Shown piece by piece: positions 46,267-55,627 of a stretch of 64,000 nt of DNA (positions are counted from its first letter, which is position 1; the number at the start of each line of letters is the position of its first letter). Under the pieces are notes generated by a model. That model had not been told where the DNA came from and did no database searches. It worked only from the letters and a program-made list of their open reading frames with translations. The DNA is from UBA7359 sp038142205 (GTDB lineage: Bacteria; Pseudomonadota; Gammaproteobacteria; Eutrophobiales; Eutrophobiaceae). Location: NCBI GenBank assembly GCA_038142205.1, contig JAYQJO010000001.1:1612001-1676000 (forward strand), in the 5' to 3' direction. The position numbers and the translations under genes were made by a program.

Positions 46267-46977
46267 ATGACCTTTTCGAAAACACTTTTATTCGCTAGCT
46301 TACTGAGTATTCAGTCGATCGCCAATGCCGATGATAGTCAACACTTGTCTTCAAAAAAAGAAGGCGCCGGTTTTGGTGTCGGCGCCATTATTGGTGGCTT
46401 ACTTGCCGGGCCTCCGGGAGCCATCATTGGTGCAGCAGGTGGAAGTTGGTTTGGGCATCGTGAAACCGAAGCGGAGAGAACCATTGCAAAACTGGAAAAA
46501 GAATTAAATGCAAAAAGTATCGAACTCGCTTTTCAACAAAATGAAGTGGCGACTACTAAAGCTGCTTTTCAAAATAAATTCCAACGTGTTGTACACAGTC
46601 AGGAAATTCAGTCACTGGAAAAACTGAGTCAGGGTATTTCCTATGTCATTTATTACAAAACAAATGATGACAAGATCCGCCAAAATATTCGTCCTCAAAT
46701 TAAACAATTAATTGAACTCATCAGACCTTATCCACAAATACAGGTTCAGATAGAAGGTCATGCTGATTCACGTGGTTCCGAACAATACAACATGGCATTA
46801 AGTAAAAAACGTATCGATAAGGTTCGTGCCGAATTTATTAATGCTGGTATCCCGGGCAACCGCTTGCGCACTCATGCTTATGGTGAAAAACAAACACAAG
46901 CGACAAAAGGCGATACAGAAGCTTATGTTTTTGATAGACGCGTCACGATTAACCTAACACTTGATCGTGAGGTCTAA
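46267..46977 (+). CDS. pdsO: Sortase-associated OmpA-like protein (PdsO-type)
   Basis: A 236-residue envelope protein with a signal peptide (TLLFASLLSIQSIANA), a glycine-zipper stretch (GFGVGAIIGGLLAGPPGAII), a helical linker (residues about 75-120) and a C-terminal OmpA peptidoglycan-binding domain (QIEGHADSRGSEQYNMALS, LRTHAYGE, DRRVTINL). It is the first gene of the sortase operon, with AGGAG before the ATG and only 3 bp between it and the vWA target gene. It probably anchors the system to the cell wall. Confidence 0.92.
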   Translation: MTFSKTLLFASLLSIQSIANADDSQHLSSKKEGAGFGVGAIIGGLLAGPPGAIIGAAGGSWFGHRETEAERTIAKLEKELNAKSIELAFQQNEVATTKAAFQNKFQRVVHSQEIQSLEKLSQGISYVIYYKTNDDKIRQNIRPQIKQLIELIRPYPQIQVQIEGHADSRGSEQYNMALSKKRIDKVRAEFINAGIPGNRLRTHAYGEKQTQATKGDTEAYVFDRRVTINLTLDREV

Positions 46978-46980
46978 CAA

Positions 46981-49098
46981 GTGAAGATCTTAATGTTTTT
47001 TTCTAATACAAAACTTCTATTCGCTTCGATAGGACTAACGTCAGGCTCTATATTCATTTTGGTCTTATTGTTTTTATTAAACAGTGTTCCTGTTCATGCA
47101 GAAATGTTAATAGAAGAAACGAACACGGTAAAAAATATTAATGAAATTGGTCAGGCTTCATTATTATTTAAACAGAACGGCCAATATAGTGAAGCGGCGC
47201 AACTCAATACTGATGTCGCAATGAAGGTGACGGGCATGATTAATCGCGTCACTGTTAAACAAAGTTTTAGTAATACTACGGATAAATGGCAGGAGGGTAT
47301 TTATGTCTTCCCGCTTCCTGAAAATGCTGCTGTTGATCATATGCGTTTGAAAATTGGTGAGCGACTTATCGAAGGACAGATAAAAGAAAAACAAGCTGCA
47401 AAAAAAATCTATACAGAAGCTAAAAAACAAGGAAAACAGGCTGCGCTAACAGAGCAGGAAAGACCGAATATCTTTACAACATCGGTTGCCAATATCGCCC
47501 CGCATGAAACCGTTATTGTTGAAATTGAGTATCAACAAACAGTTAATTATGACAATGGATTATTTTCCTTACGCTTTCCTATGGTCGTTGGCCCGCGATA
47601 CATCCCGGGTAAGTCTTTAATTAAAGATCAAAACATTGACGGCTTTTCTGGTACCGGTTGGGCTGTTAACACCGATCAAGTCCCCGATGCATCACGTATC
47701 ACTCCTCTCGTATTAGAAACCGCTAGTAAACGAAAAAATAAAGTTTCTATAAAGATTGATCTGGATGCAGGTTTGGCTTTAGAAAAAGTTGATAGTCCTT
47801 ATCACGCCATAGAAATGAATATACAACAGGATCAATATCAAATTCAGTTAAAACAGGAAGTCACACTGGCCAATCGTGATTTTGAATTATCTTGGAAGCC
47901 TAAACCAGCTGAGGCTCCAAAAGCTGCATTATTTACAGAAGAAAAAGAGGGCGAGACTTATGCGATGATTATGATGGTGCCACCCGAAACACAACAGGTA
48001 CAATCATTACCGCGTGAAATTATTTATGTCATTGACACATCTGGTTCAATGGGTGGGCAATCAATCATACAAGCCAGAGCGGCGCTAGAACTAGCATTAA
48101 CAAAACTTAGGCCGGGCGATAAATTTAATGTTATTCAATTTAATTCCTTCACTTCAAAGCTCTTTAATAATCCTCAGCCCTTTAATCAACAAACACTGGC
48201 TAAAGCATCACGTTATGTTCGCTCATTAGAAGCCAATGGCGGTACAGAAATGGCTTCGGCCTTAAACACTGCATTAAACATGCAATCAAACAATGGGTAT
48301 TTACGCCAGATTATCTTTTTAACCGATGGCAGTATCGGTAATGAGCAAGCCCTGTTTGAAATAATTCAAAATAAACTGGGGAACAGTCGCTTGTTTACTA
48401 TCGGTATCGGCTCTGCACCCAACTCTCACTTCATGCAACGTGCCGCTAATTTTGGTCGAGGAACTCATACCTATATTGGCAAACTTGAAGAAGTACAGAC
48501 ACGCATGCAGGCCTTGTTTGAAAAAATAGAAACCCCTGTTTTAAAAGATATTGCCATAGACTGGATGGAAACAGATATGGAAATATGGCCACAGAAGATT
48601 GCCGACCTTTATAAAGGCGAACCACTATTAATTACAGCAAAGACAAAACATCAACTCGGCGAAATAAAAGTGACCGGGAAAATTTCTGGAAAAACTTGGT
48701 CTTCAAGTTTAAAGCTTAATGGTGGGCAAAGTCGTGAAGGAGTTTCTTCTCTCTGGGCAAGAAATAAGATTGCGGCACTGATGCAACAAAAGCGGAATAC
48801 TGAATTTGAATCAATAAAACAAACCATTATTGAGACAGCTATAAAACATCACTTAGTCAGTAAATACACCAGTCTTATTGCTGTTGATGTAACACCGGTT
48901 CGACCTAAAGAAGGAGAGGTTGATTCACACGCTATACCAACACATTTACCGGCTGGCTGGGATCATAGCAAAGTCTTTGGGCAAGCATTCCCTGCAACAG
49001 CAACGGATGCACGCATCAGTTTTATGATTGGCTTAATACTGATGTTGTTTAGCGCTGTATTTTATTACCTGACGCGTCGTAATGGTTCATGGGTTTAA
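46981..49098 (+). CDS. Marine proteobacterial sortase target protein (VIT and vWA domains)
   Basis: A 705-residue exported protein: a signal or TM segment (about 12-36), a VIT domain (about 50-180, with VKQSFSNTTDKWQEGIYVFP), a vWA domain with a complete MIDAS start (IYVIDTSGSMGG, later FLTDGSIGNE) and a C-terminal sorting signal made of FPATATDA, a hydrophobic helix (FMIGLILMLFSAVFYYL) and TRR. The sortase gene follows directly, so this is the likely substrate. It may act as an adhesin or matrix-binding surface protein. The start is the GTG at 46981; the ATG at 46993 is an alternative. Confidence 0.93.
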   Translation: MKILMFFSNTKLLFASIGLTSGSIFILVLLFLLNSVPVHAEMLIEETNTVKNINEIGQASLLFKQNGQYSEAAQLNTDVAMKVTGMINRVTVKQSFSNTTDKWQEGIYVFPLPENAAVDHMRLKIGERLIEGQIKEKQAAKKIYTEAKKQGKQAALTEQERPNIFTTSVANIAPHETVIVEIEYQQTVNYDNGLFSLRFPMVVGPRYIPGKSLIKDQNIDGFSGTGWAVNTDQVPDASRITPLVLETASKRKNKVSIKIDLDAGLALEKVDSPYHAIEMNIQQDQYQIQLKQEVTLANRDFELSWKPKPAEAPKAALFTEEKEGETYAMIMMVPPETQQVQSLPREIIYVIDTSGSMGGQSIIQARAALELALTKLRPGDKFNVIQFNSFTSKLFNNPQPFNQQTLAKASRYVRSLEANGGTEMASALNTALNMQSNNGYLRQIIFLTDGSIGNEQALFEIIQNKLGNSRLFTIGIGSAPNSHFMQRAANFGRGTHTYIGKLEEVQTRMQALFEKIETPVLKDIAIDWMETDMEIWPQKIADLYKGEPLLITAKTKHQLGEIKVTGKISGKTWSSSLKLNGGQSREGVSSLWARNKIAALMQQKRNTEFESIKQTIIETAIKHHLVSKYTSLIAVDVTPVRPKEGEVDSHAIPTHLPAGWDHSKVFGQAFPATATDARISFMIGLILMLFSAVFYYLTRRNGSWV

Positions 49099-49103
49099 TA
49101 ATC

Positions 49104-49697
49104 ATGAATGTCTTTAATAATAGTTTTTTTAAAATAATTTTATTGTTCCTCCCCCTCTGTGGCTTATGGTTCATAGGACAAGGCTCCTATATCCATGCCA
49201 AAGCAGTATTTGCACAGTATCTCCTGGAGACAGCCTGGACAGAAACGCTTAAAGGCCAAAAGGAGGTTAAACCCTGGCCTTGGGCAGACACCTGGCCCAT
49301 AGCTCGTCTTAGTGCACCTGCTTATGGTATTAGCCACATTGTCCTGGCCGGAGCCAGTGGCTCCTCACTGGCTTTCGGCCCGGGACATCTTTTTAGCAGT
49401 GCTAAACCCGGAGAAAAAGGAAACGTCATTATTTCCGGTCATAGAGATACGCACTTTTCTTTTTTAGAAAATGTTAAAAAAGGTGATCACATAGAACTTC
49501 AATCAAATAGGAAAACCAGCGCGTATCAAATTACCGATATTCAAATCATCGATCAGACAAAAGTCGACAGCATTCCGGTTGATTCAAAACATAAACTTAT
49601 TTTGATCACCTGTTATCCCTTTAATGCCATTCAAGCCGGTGGACCATTACGTTACATGGTCACTGCTGAATTCAAACATTCATTTATTCTAAGTTGA
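49104..49697 (+). CDS. Class GN sortase
   Basis: About 197 residues with an N-terminal TM anchor and a sortase fold. The catalytic His is in ISGHRDTHFSFL, the Cys in LILITCYP and the Arg in GGPLRYMV. Sortases cut a C-terminal motif of a target protein and relink it; this class has a single target gene beside it in marine proteobacteria. The ATG at 49104 comes 5 bp after the target stop, giving coupled translation. Confidence 0.93.
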   Translation: MNVFNNSFFKIILLFLPLCGLWFIGQGSYIHAKAVFAQYLLETAWTETLKGQKEVKPWPWADTWPIARLSAPAYGISHIVLAGASGSSLAFGPGHLFSSAKPGEKGNVIISGHRDTHFSFLENVKKGDHIELQSNRKTSAYQITDIQIIDQTKVDSIPVDSKHKLILITCYPFNAIQAGGPLRYMVTAEFKHSFILS

Positions 49698-49706
49698 GGA
49701 AAGCCT

Positions 49707-51068
49707 ATGCATGCCTTATTAAAATCAAGCAATGAAGCACCAGTTACTATTGAACGCCAATTAAAACTTATCGAACAAATTAACCCTGTTCTAAGTCATG
49801 AGTGTCGAAGGCGATTGCGCTATATGCATATGCGCAGCTTTGACTGGGAACAAGGTGGATTATTATCAACAGTTAAGTTTGTTGACCGTGATAGTGTTGA
49901 ATATTCTCTTGTTATCGCATCTGATCATGAAATGAGTGAAGCGCGGATGGCACGTTTAACATTAGACAAAGCTACCTCTCTCATTGATCCAGTTTGGGGC
50001 GGAGTTTATCAATACTCAACTCAAGGAAAATGGGATATGCCGCATTATCGAAAAACTATTGCCACCCAGGCAGGTCACCTGAGACTCTACTCACTCGCTT
50101 ATGCACAATTAAAGTCGACTAAATATTTAGACGTGACTAATGCCATAGTGAATTATGTCAAAAAGTTTATGCTTTCCGATGTTGATGCTTTTTATGCTGG
50201 GCAATCAGATAGTGTTAATAGCATAAAAGCAGATGAATATTTTTCATTAGATGAACCGAAACGGCTATTACTTGGCGTGCCGGATATAGATAAACGATTG
50301 TTAAGCCGTGAAAATGGCTGGATGATAGAAGCGCTTGCAACGCATTATGAATATTGTGGCAGTCAACAAAGTCTGGATATAGCAATAAAAGCATCTGCAT
50401 GGATCAATCAACACTGTAGAACATGCGATGGTGCCTATTTAACAAACATAATGACAAACAAGCCGATCAACTTGGCAGACACATTGGCAATGGCAAGGGC
50501 CATGTTACAACTCTATCGAGCAACATTAGATGAACAATATTTAAACTATGCTTGCGAGTCTGCCATATTTATTCACAAAAACTTTAAAAATAGTTTATGC
50601 GGTTACAACGCAAGCATTAACTCAAACACGAAAAATGATTCACCCAGGAAATCCGACAAGAAATCTGCAAGGCAATCAATAAGACAAATCGATGAAAACA
50701 TTTCATTTATACGTTTTGTTAATTTGCTATCGTATTACAGCAGTAACCCATTATTTAAAAAAATAATAAACCACGGTTTACGTTATTTATACATTCCCGA
50801 AGTAGCGACAGCGAGAATGGAAGAAGCGGGGATTTTACTGCTTGATCGAGAGATTTTAACGCCACCACTGACGATTAATATCAAGGGCAATAAAAACCAT
50901 ACAACTGTTAAGGAATATATTAGTATCACTCATCGCTATCCAGGCTGGTACAAGCTGTTAAAGTTTACCGAGTCTGATATAAACTCGGTTTCAATTGAAA
51001 TTGATGGTTATAAATCAAAACAAATCACTTCAACAGGAAAGCTAAAAAAATTATTAAAATTTCATTAA
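49707..51068 (+). CDS. YyaL-like (alpha/alpha)6-barrel protein without the thioredoxin domain
   Basis: A 453-residue protein that starts 9 bp after the sortase stop with GAGGAAAG before the ATG, so it belongs to the sortase operon. Residues about 85-310 match the YyaL/SSP411 barrel: DPVWGGVYQYSTQGKWDMPH, YRKTIATQAGHLRLYSLAYA and DVDAFYAGQSDS. The N-terminal thioredoxin-like domain of YyaL is absent and replaced by about 70 residues of unknown type. The barrel is related to sugar epimerases and glycosidases, but enzymatic function is unproved. The link to sortase may be functional, for example surface modification. Confidence 0.75.
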   Translation: MHALLKSSNEAPVTIERQLKLIEQINPVLSHECRRRLRYMHMRSFDWEQGGLLSTVKFVDRDSVEYSLVIASDHEMSEARMARLTLDKATSLIDPVWGGVYQYSTQGKWDMPHYRKTIATQAGHLRLYSLAYAQLKSTKYLDVTNAIVNYVKKFMLSDVDAFYAGQSDSVNSIKADEYFSLDEPKRLLLGVPDIDKRLLSRENGWMIEALATHYEYCGSQQSLDIAIKASAWINQHCRTCDGAYLTNIMTNKPINLADTLAMARAMLQLYRATLDEQYLNYACESAIFIHKNFKNSLCGYNASINSNTKNDSPRKSDKKSARQSIRQIDENISFIRFVNLLSYYSSNPLFKKIINHGLRYLYIPEVATARMEEAGILLLDREILTPPLTINIKGNKNHTTVKEYISITHRYPGWYKLLKFTESDINSVSIEIDGYKSKQITSTGKLKKLLKFH

Positions 51069-51120
51069 GAATAAAATTACAACTTGACAGAATAGTTTAA
51101 TAGGAAGAGACTCGCCGCCT

Positions 51121-51213
51121 ATGAATACCCAAACACAGAAACTCGTCCAGACACTTTGGTGCCGCTATGCGCTGAAGATGGCGGGTTATTGTCTGTGTGC
51201 TTTGGAATCGTAA
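51121..51213 (+). CDS. Possible 30-residue cysteine-containing peptide before a strong terminator
   Basis: The frame gives MNTQTQKLVQTLWCRYALKM followed by AGYCLCALES. Three cysteines and no known match. It lies in the gap between the YyaL-like gene and the EamA gene and is followed by a strong terminator. It could be a small gene or a fragment: the first 13 residues look like the start of a type I restriction methylase. The evidence is weak. Confidence 0.25.
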   Translation: MNTQTQKLVQTLWCRYALKMAGYCLCALES

Positions 51214-51241
51214 TATTTTAGTTTAATAAAAAGATTCATCT

Positions 51242-51277
51242 AAAAAGGCCACAGGCAAAAACCTGTGGCCTTTTTTT
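51242..51277 (+). terminator. Strong rho-independent terminator
   Basis: A perfect stem AGGCCACAGG/CCTGTGGCCT with a CAAAAA loop and a run of seven T. It ends the sortase operon, or the small frame at 51121, before the EamA gene. Confidence 0.93.
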
Positions 51278-51293
51278 ATGTCTGGAGAAATTG

Positions 51294-52190
51294 ATGCAAT
51301 TAATAATAGCCTACATATCAGTCGTGCTTATCTGGGCAACCACGCCACTTGCTATTCAATGGAGTAGCGAGTCTGTTGGCTTTTTGTTTGCTATTTGTAG
51401 TCGCTTCATGCTGGGTGCCATTATTGCATCAGGTATTAGTCTATTGATTAGAAGAAAATTACCTTTAGATATAAAAGCCATTCAGACCTACCTCATTGGT
51501 GGTATCGGCTTATCACTCTCGATGCTGATTGTTTACTGGGCAGCACCCAGTATTCCATCAGGATGGATATCCGTTATCTTTGGCATGTCGCCAATTTTAA
51601 CCGGGCTTTTCGCAATGAAAATATTAGGTGACCGCGGATTAACTACAACAAGGTTTATGGCTATTCTTTTGGGTATTGCAGGCTTATACATCATGCTTGA
51701 TACCGGAGCACGTTATAGTGAACACGCCATTTACGGTGTAATTGCTGTTTTTATTGGAACCGCATTTTATTCACTCAATATGGTTTTGATAAAAAAGGTC
51801 AATGCCGATATTGATAGCCAATCTACAGTAACCGGAACACTGCTTGTTGCCGCAGTTATGTTTACAATTATCTGGGGTATTTCAGGATATGATATACCTG
51901 AAACCATTCCGACTCATGCAAGCGTGGCGATACTTTATCTTGCAATAATAGGTTCTGTTATTGGATTTTTGCTATTTTATTATATTTTAAAACGAGTTGA
52001 AGCAATGCGTATGTCTCTGATTACATTATTAACACCCATTGGCGCACTATTACTCGGACATTTAATAAATGGCGAACCTTTAAATCGAGAAATCGTAATT
52101 GGTAGCATTTTAATACTCTCGGGCTTGCTTTTTTTCGAATTTGAAGGTGCAATACGACATATAAAAACAACCTATTCTATAAGGAGTTAA
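51294..52190 (+). CDS. EamA/DMT-family transporter
   Basis: A 298-residue inner-membrane protein with ten predicted TM segments in two EamA repeats (residues about 5-135 and 148-285). The family (drug/metabolite transporters) exports amino acids, nucleobases or drugs. TGGAG lies upstream of the ATG at 51294, which is preferred to the TTG three bases earlier. It precedes the MscS gene with a 1-bp gap. Confidence 0.92.
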   Translation: MQLIIAYISVVLIWATTPLAIQWSSESVGFLFAICSRFMLGAIIASGISLLIRRKLPLDIKAIQTYLIGGIGLSLSMLIVYWAAPSIPSGWISVIFGMSPILTGLFAMKILGDRGLTTTRFMAILLGIAGLYIMLDTGARYSEHAIYGVIAVFIGTAFYSLNMVLIKKVNADIDSQSTVTGTLLVAAVMFTIIWGISGYDIPETIPTHASVAILYLAIIGSVIGFLLFYYILKRVEAMRMSLITLLTPIGALLLGHLINGEPLNREIVIGSILILSGLLFFEFEGAIRHIKTTYSIRS

Positions 52191-52191
52191 A

Positions 52192-52983
52192 ATGACTGAA
52201 TCAATCACTACATTAGTCATAAATATTGCTGTCGCTGCAGCGATCTTGTTTGGTGGTATCTGGCTATCAAAACGTATCAAAAACTATGTCGCCAGCGCAA
52301 TGGAAAAACGTGAAATAGACGTTCTACTCGCATCATTTTCCAGCAACATTATTTATGTTGCTTTAGTTGCCTTTGTCATCATTGCTGCATTAGGACAACT
52401 CGGTATTCAAACCACTTCGTTTGTCGCCATTATCGGTGCGGCAGGTTTAGCCATTGGCTTGTCTTTACAAGGTTCACTGTCTAACTTTGCTTCAGGCGTT
52501 ATGATCATTGCTTTTCGCCCGTTTAAGGTTGGTGACTTTATAGAAGCAGGCGGTGTTTCCGGTATCGTTGAAGGTATTCAAATATTTTCAACACAAATGC
52601 GTACCGGTGATAATAAAGCCGTCATCGTACCTAATTCAAATATTATTGGTGGCAACATTACCAATTATTCGGCCAAGGATACACGTCGTGTCGACCTGGT
52701 TTTTGGTATTGGCTATGACGATGATATTAAAAAGGCAAAAGATGTATTGACTGAACTGGTTAGCAGTGATGAACGTATACTAAAAGATCCCGAGCCTGTT
52801 ATCGCTGTTTCTGAACTCGCTGATAGCAGTGTCAATTTTGTTTGCCGCCCCTGGGTGAAAACAGCCGATTACTGGGGCGTTTATTTTGATTTAACTGAAG
52901 CTGTAAAATTGCGTTTTGATAAAGAAGGTATTTCTATTCCTTATCCACAACAAGACGTACATATGCATACAGTAGAAAAATAA
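52192..52983 (+). CDS. mscS: Small-conductance mechanosensitive channel MscS
   Basis: A 263-residue MscS-type channel with three TM helices, the Gly/Ala-rich pore helix (IIGAAGLAIGLSLQGSLSNF) and the beta domain (RPFKVGDFIEAGGVSGIVEG, VPNSNIIGGNITNYS). The C-terminal alpha/beta domain is present. MscS opens under osmotic downshock. AAGGAG precedes the ATG and a strong bidirectional terminator follows. Confidence 0.95.
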   Translation: MTESITTLVINIAVAAAILFGGIWLSKRIKNYVASAMEKREIDVLLASFSSNIIYVALVAFVIIAALGQLGIQTTSFVAIIGAAGLAIGLSLQGSLSNFASGVMIIAFRPFKVGDFIEAGGVSGIVEGIQIFSTQMRTGDNKAVIVPNSNIIGGNITNYSAKDTRRVDLVFGIGYDDDIKKAKDVLTELVSSDERILKDPEPVIAVSELADSSVNFVCRPWVKTADYWGVYFDLTEAVKLRFDKEGISIPYPQQDVHMHTVEK

Positions 52984-53002
52984 TACTTAATAATTACTTT
53001 TT

Positions 53003-53037
53003 AAAACGGTGTCAGTTATAAACTGATACCGTTTTTT
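53003..53037. terminator. Bidirectional terminator between the two MscS-type genes
   Basis: AAAACGGTGTCAGTT pairs with AACTGATACCGTTTT (15 bp with one G-U) around ATA, with T runs on both strands. It separates two convergent genes. Confidence 0.92.
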
Positions 53038-53047
53038 TATGCCTTTT

Positions 53048-54094
53048 TTATACTTTATTATTAGACAAACTATCATTAATCAGGCTATGTGTTAACGGTG
53101 TTTGTAATTCTATGCCCTGTTTCTCTGCCAGCTCATAGGCAATCCGTTTCACCATACATTCTGCTTCCAGCATTTGATAAAGATTTTTAAGTTTATAACC
53201 TAAACGCCAGTTCACGGCATGATCACCTGTATCAAACACGCTAATTTCCGGTTCGCGTTCTTCATTGATAGCCTTACATTCTTCACTGGCTTTTTCCCAT
53301 ATCGCCATAAACAATGCCTCTATCTTTTCTGTAGGAATACCATAGGAAATATTGAAATGAACAAACTGCATATAGCCACTGGCTGGTCCTTTACTTAGCA
53401 CTTCCAGCTTACAGTTCCTTACGATGGTATTTGGTAAAACAATCTGATGTTTTGTTTTTAGATCGCGAAAGGTCGTGCGAGTTAATGACGTTTGCACAAC
53501 TATAGCAAGCAGGTTCTGCTCGTCAATTTTTACTACCGATCCGGGCTCAATATCACTGTTATATAATAGTATCAGACCACTGATGTTATCCGGTATCCAG
53601 ACATCTTTCGTTGAAAAAACAAGGATAGCCAATATACCTAAAACACTTGTCGCCTTTAACCAGTCATTCATACCCCATATGTTAATGACAATAACTATCG
53701 TTGTAATAAGTGTTAATAATGTAACTAATAATGAAAAGATTTCTGATTGATAAGTTTCGGTATGGTAGTTGGTACCGTATATTTCTTTTTCTTTACCAAA
53801 TTTCTTAATAATAAAAATATCGAGTAAATGACTAACAATAAATGCCAGTAAGAAAGTTAATCCAGTCAAAGAGATTTGTTTACTCAGGTCTTCAATAAAT
53901 AATGCTGTTATATATAAACTAAAAAGAATGATGTTGATTGCTCTTAATGCATAGAGCTTGGAACTACCGGAATTGGAGTCGTTACGTTTAAAACCATTAA
54001 CAATGGGTTTTGCAAAAAAAAATAATAATAAATTTATCGATAAAACGATGTAATCGAATGTGGTAAAGCTTGCAAGTCCTATTGTATCTAGCAT
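53048..54094 (-). CDS. MscS-family mechanosensitive channel-like protein
   Basis: A 348-residue membrane protein with about five TM segments and a MscS-like beta domain (SDIEPGSVVKIDEQNLLAIV, LKTKHQIVLPNTIVRN). The pore helix (TSVLGILAILVFSTKDVWIP) is less glycine-rich than in MscS, so conductance may differ. The role may be osmoregulation. It follows the M50 gene by 2 bp on the same strand. Confidence 0.85.
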   Translation of the reverse strand: MLDTIGLASFTTFDYIVLSINLLLFFFAKPIVNGFKRNDSNSGSSKLYALRAINIILFSLYITALFIEDLSKQISLTGLTFLLAFIVSHLLDIFIIKKFGKEKEIYGTNYHTETYQSEIFSLLVTLLTLITTIVIVINIWGMNDWLKATSVLGILAILVFSTKDVWIPDNISGLILLYNSDIEPGSVVKIDEQNLLAIVVQTSLTRTTFRDLKTKHQIVLPNTIVRNCKLEVLSKGPASGYMQFVHFNISYGIPTEKIEALFMAIWEKASEECKAINEEREPEISVFDTGDHAVNWRLGYKLKNLYQMLEAECMVKRIAYELAEKQGIELQTPLTHSLINDSLSNNKV

Positions 54095-54096
54095 AG

Positions 54097-54747
54097 TTAT
54101 ATAATTAATGAGTACATCAAACGTTCGACCCAGGTAATTATCGGGCCAATAATTTTAAACAACACGCCGCTGACTAATAGTACAACAAGAATGATTAAGC
54201 CGTAAGGTTCTATTTTAGAATATCGATGCGCAAGTTGTGTAGGCAGAAGCGAAAAAACGACGCGGCTTCCATCCAGAGGCGGCAATGGAAATAAATTAAG
54301 TATCATTAATAATACATTGATCACTATTCCAGCCCACGCCATATAGAAAAATAAGGTTGACATAAAACTACCCAAATCAGCTGATGTGTAAAATAACTTT
54401 GCAACAATTAACCAGAATATCATCATGATTAGGTTTGCAGCCGGACCCGCCAATGCAACTAACGCTATATCTCTTTTGGTATTTCTTAATTGATTCCAGT
54501 TCACTGGTACTGGTTTGGCAAAACCAAAGATAAAACTACCCAGATAGAATGTGATTAGTGGCAAGATAACAGTACCAAAGGGATCGATATGTTTCAGCGG
54601 ATTGAGACTTAAACGTCCCATGTTTTCTGCCGTTGGATCGCCAAGTTGTTTTGCCGCCCAGCCGTGTCCGACTTCATGCAATGTCACGGCAAATAATACT
54701 GGTATTGCCCAGATAAAAATTTGATAATAGATTGGTAATTCAGACAT
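54097..54747 (-). CDS. Site-2 protease family zinc metallopeptidase (M50)
   Basis: A 216-residue integral membrane protease with HEVGH in TM1 (AVTLHEVGHGWAAKQLG) and the second motif NLFPLPPLDGSRV supplying the Asp. About six TM segments. Such small M50 proteins have the intramembrane active site but no PDZ domain and their substrates are unknown. Confidence 0.92.
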   Translation of the reverse strand: MSELPIYYQIFIWAIPVLFAVTLHEVGHGWAAKQLGDPTAENMGRLSLNPLKHIDPFGTVILPLITFYLGSFIFGFAKPVPVNWNQLRNTKRDIALVALAGPAANLIMMIFWLIVAKLFYTSADLGSFMSTLFFYMAWAGIVINVLLMILNLFPLPPLDGSRVVFSLLPTQLAHRYSKIEPYGLIILVVLLVSGVLFKIIGPIITWVERLMYSLII

Positions 54748-54777
54748 GTTTTTTTATTGCTTTAGCTTTAAAGCGTT

Positions 54778-55626
54778 TTATTCTTGTTTACCAATCAACC
54801 AGTCTTCACTTGTTAGGGAACCCTTTTTTTCTGATTGTCCGAAGTGAGAAAAATCATAAGCATCAGTATCCAGTAAATGTGATGGAACAATGTTTTGAAT
54901 ACTACTGAATATAGTTTCTGTTCTTCCCGGATTTTCATTATTCCACTGCGTTAACATTTGCTTGATTTTCTGTCGCTGCATATTGTCTTGTGAACCGCAT
55001 AAGGTACATGGAATTATAGGAAACGCTCTTTCTTCTGCGTACGCTTTTATATCGGTTTCTGCACAATAGGCTAATGGTCGAATAACGATATTTTCACCGT
55101 CATCACTTAATAATTTCGCCGGCATTGATTTTAGTTTGCCGCCATAAAACATATTTAAAAATAATGTCTCAACAATATCATCGCGATGATGACCTAGTGC
55201 TATTTTGGTATAGCCTTGTTCTTTGGCAAAACGGTATAACACTCCTCGTCTTAATCGGGAACATAAACCGCAATAGGTTTTATTTTCAGGGATGACGCGT
55301 TTAACAACGCTATAGGTATCTTCTTCGATTATGTGATATTCAATGCCAAGTTCATCAAGATAATCCGGCAAAACATATTCAGGAAAGCCAGGTTGTTTTT
55401 GATCAAGATTAACTGCTATTAATTCAAATTTAATCGGAGCACTACGTTGTAAATTTTGTAGTATATCCAGCATGGTATAAGAATCTGCGCCGCCGGAAAG
55501 ACAAACCATCACCCTGTCACCGGCTTCTACCATATTGAAGTCAGCAATCGCTTTACCTAAATTCCGCCGTAAACGCTTTTGCAGTTTATCAAAATTGTAT
55601 TTCTCTTTGCGTTGAACAACAGCCAT
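54778..55626 (-). CDS. ttcA: tRNA 2-thiocytidine(32) synthetase TtcA
   Basis: A 282-residue PP-loop ATPase with the nucleotide motif CLSGGADSYTMLD and the iron-sulfur cysteines in YCGLCSRLRRG and a further CTLCGS. TtcA activates C32 of tRNA and exchanges it for s2C. The ATG at 55626 lies one base after the stop of the upstream gene (TAAAATG); the longer GTG start at 55647 would overlap that gene. Confidence 0.95.
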   Translation of the reverse strand: MAVVQRKEKYNFDKLQKRLRRNLGKAIADFNMVEAGDRVMVCLSGGADSYTMLDILQNLQRSAPIKFELIAVNLDQKQPGFPEYVLPDYLDELGIEYHIIEEDTYSVVKRVIPENKTYCGLCSRLRRGVLYRFAKEQGYTKIALGHHRDDIVETLFLNMFYGGKLKSMPAKLLSDDGENIVIRPLAYCAETDIKAYAEERAFPIIPCTLCGSQDNMQRQKIKQMLTQWNNENPGRTETIFSSIQNIVPSHLLDTDAYDFSHFGQSEKKGSLTSEDWLIGKQE

Positions 55627-55627
55627 T

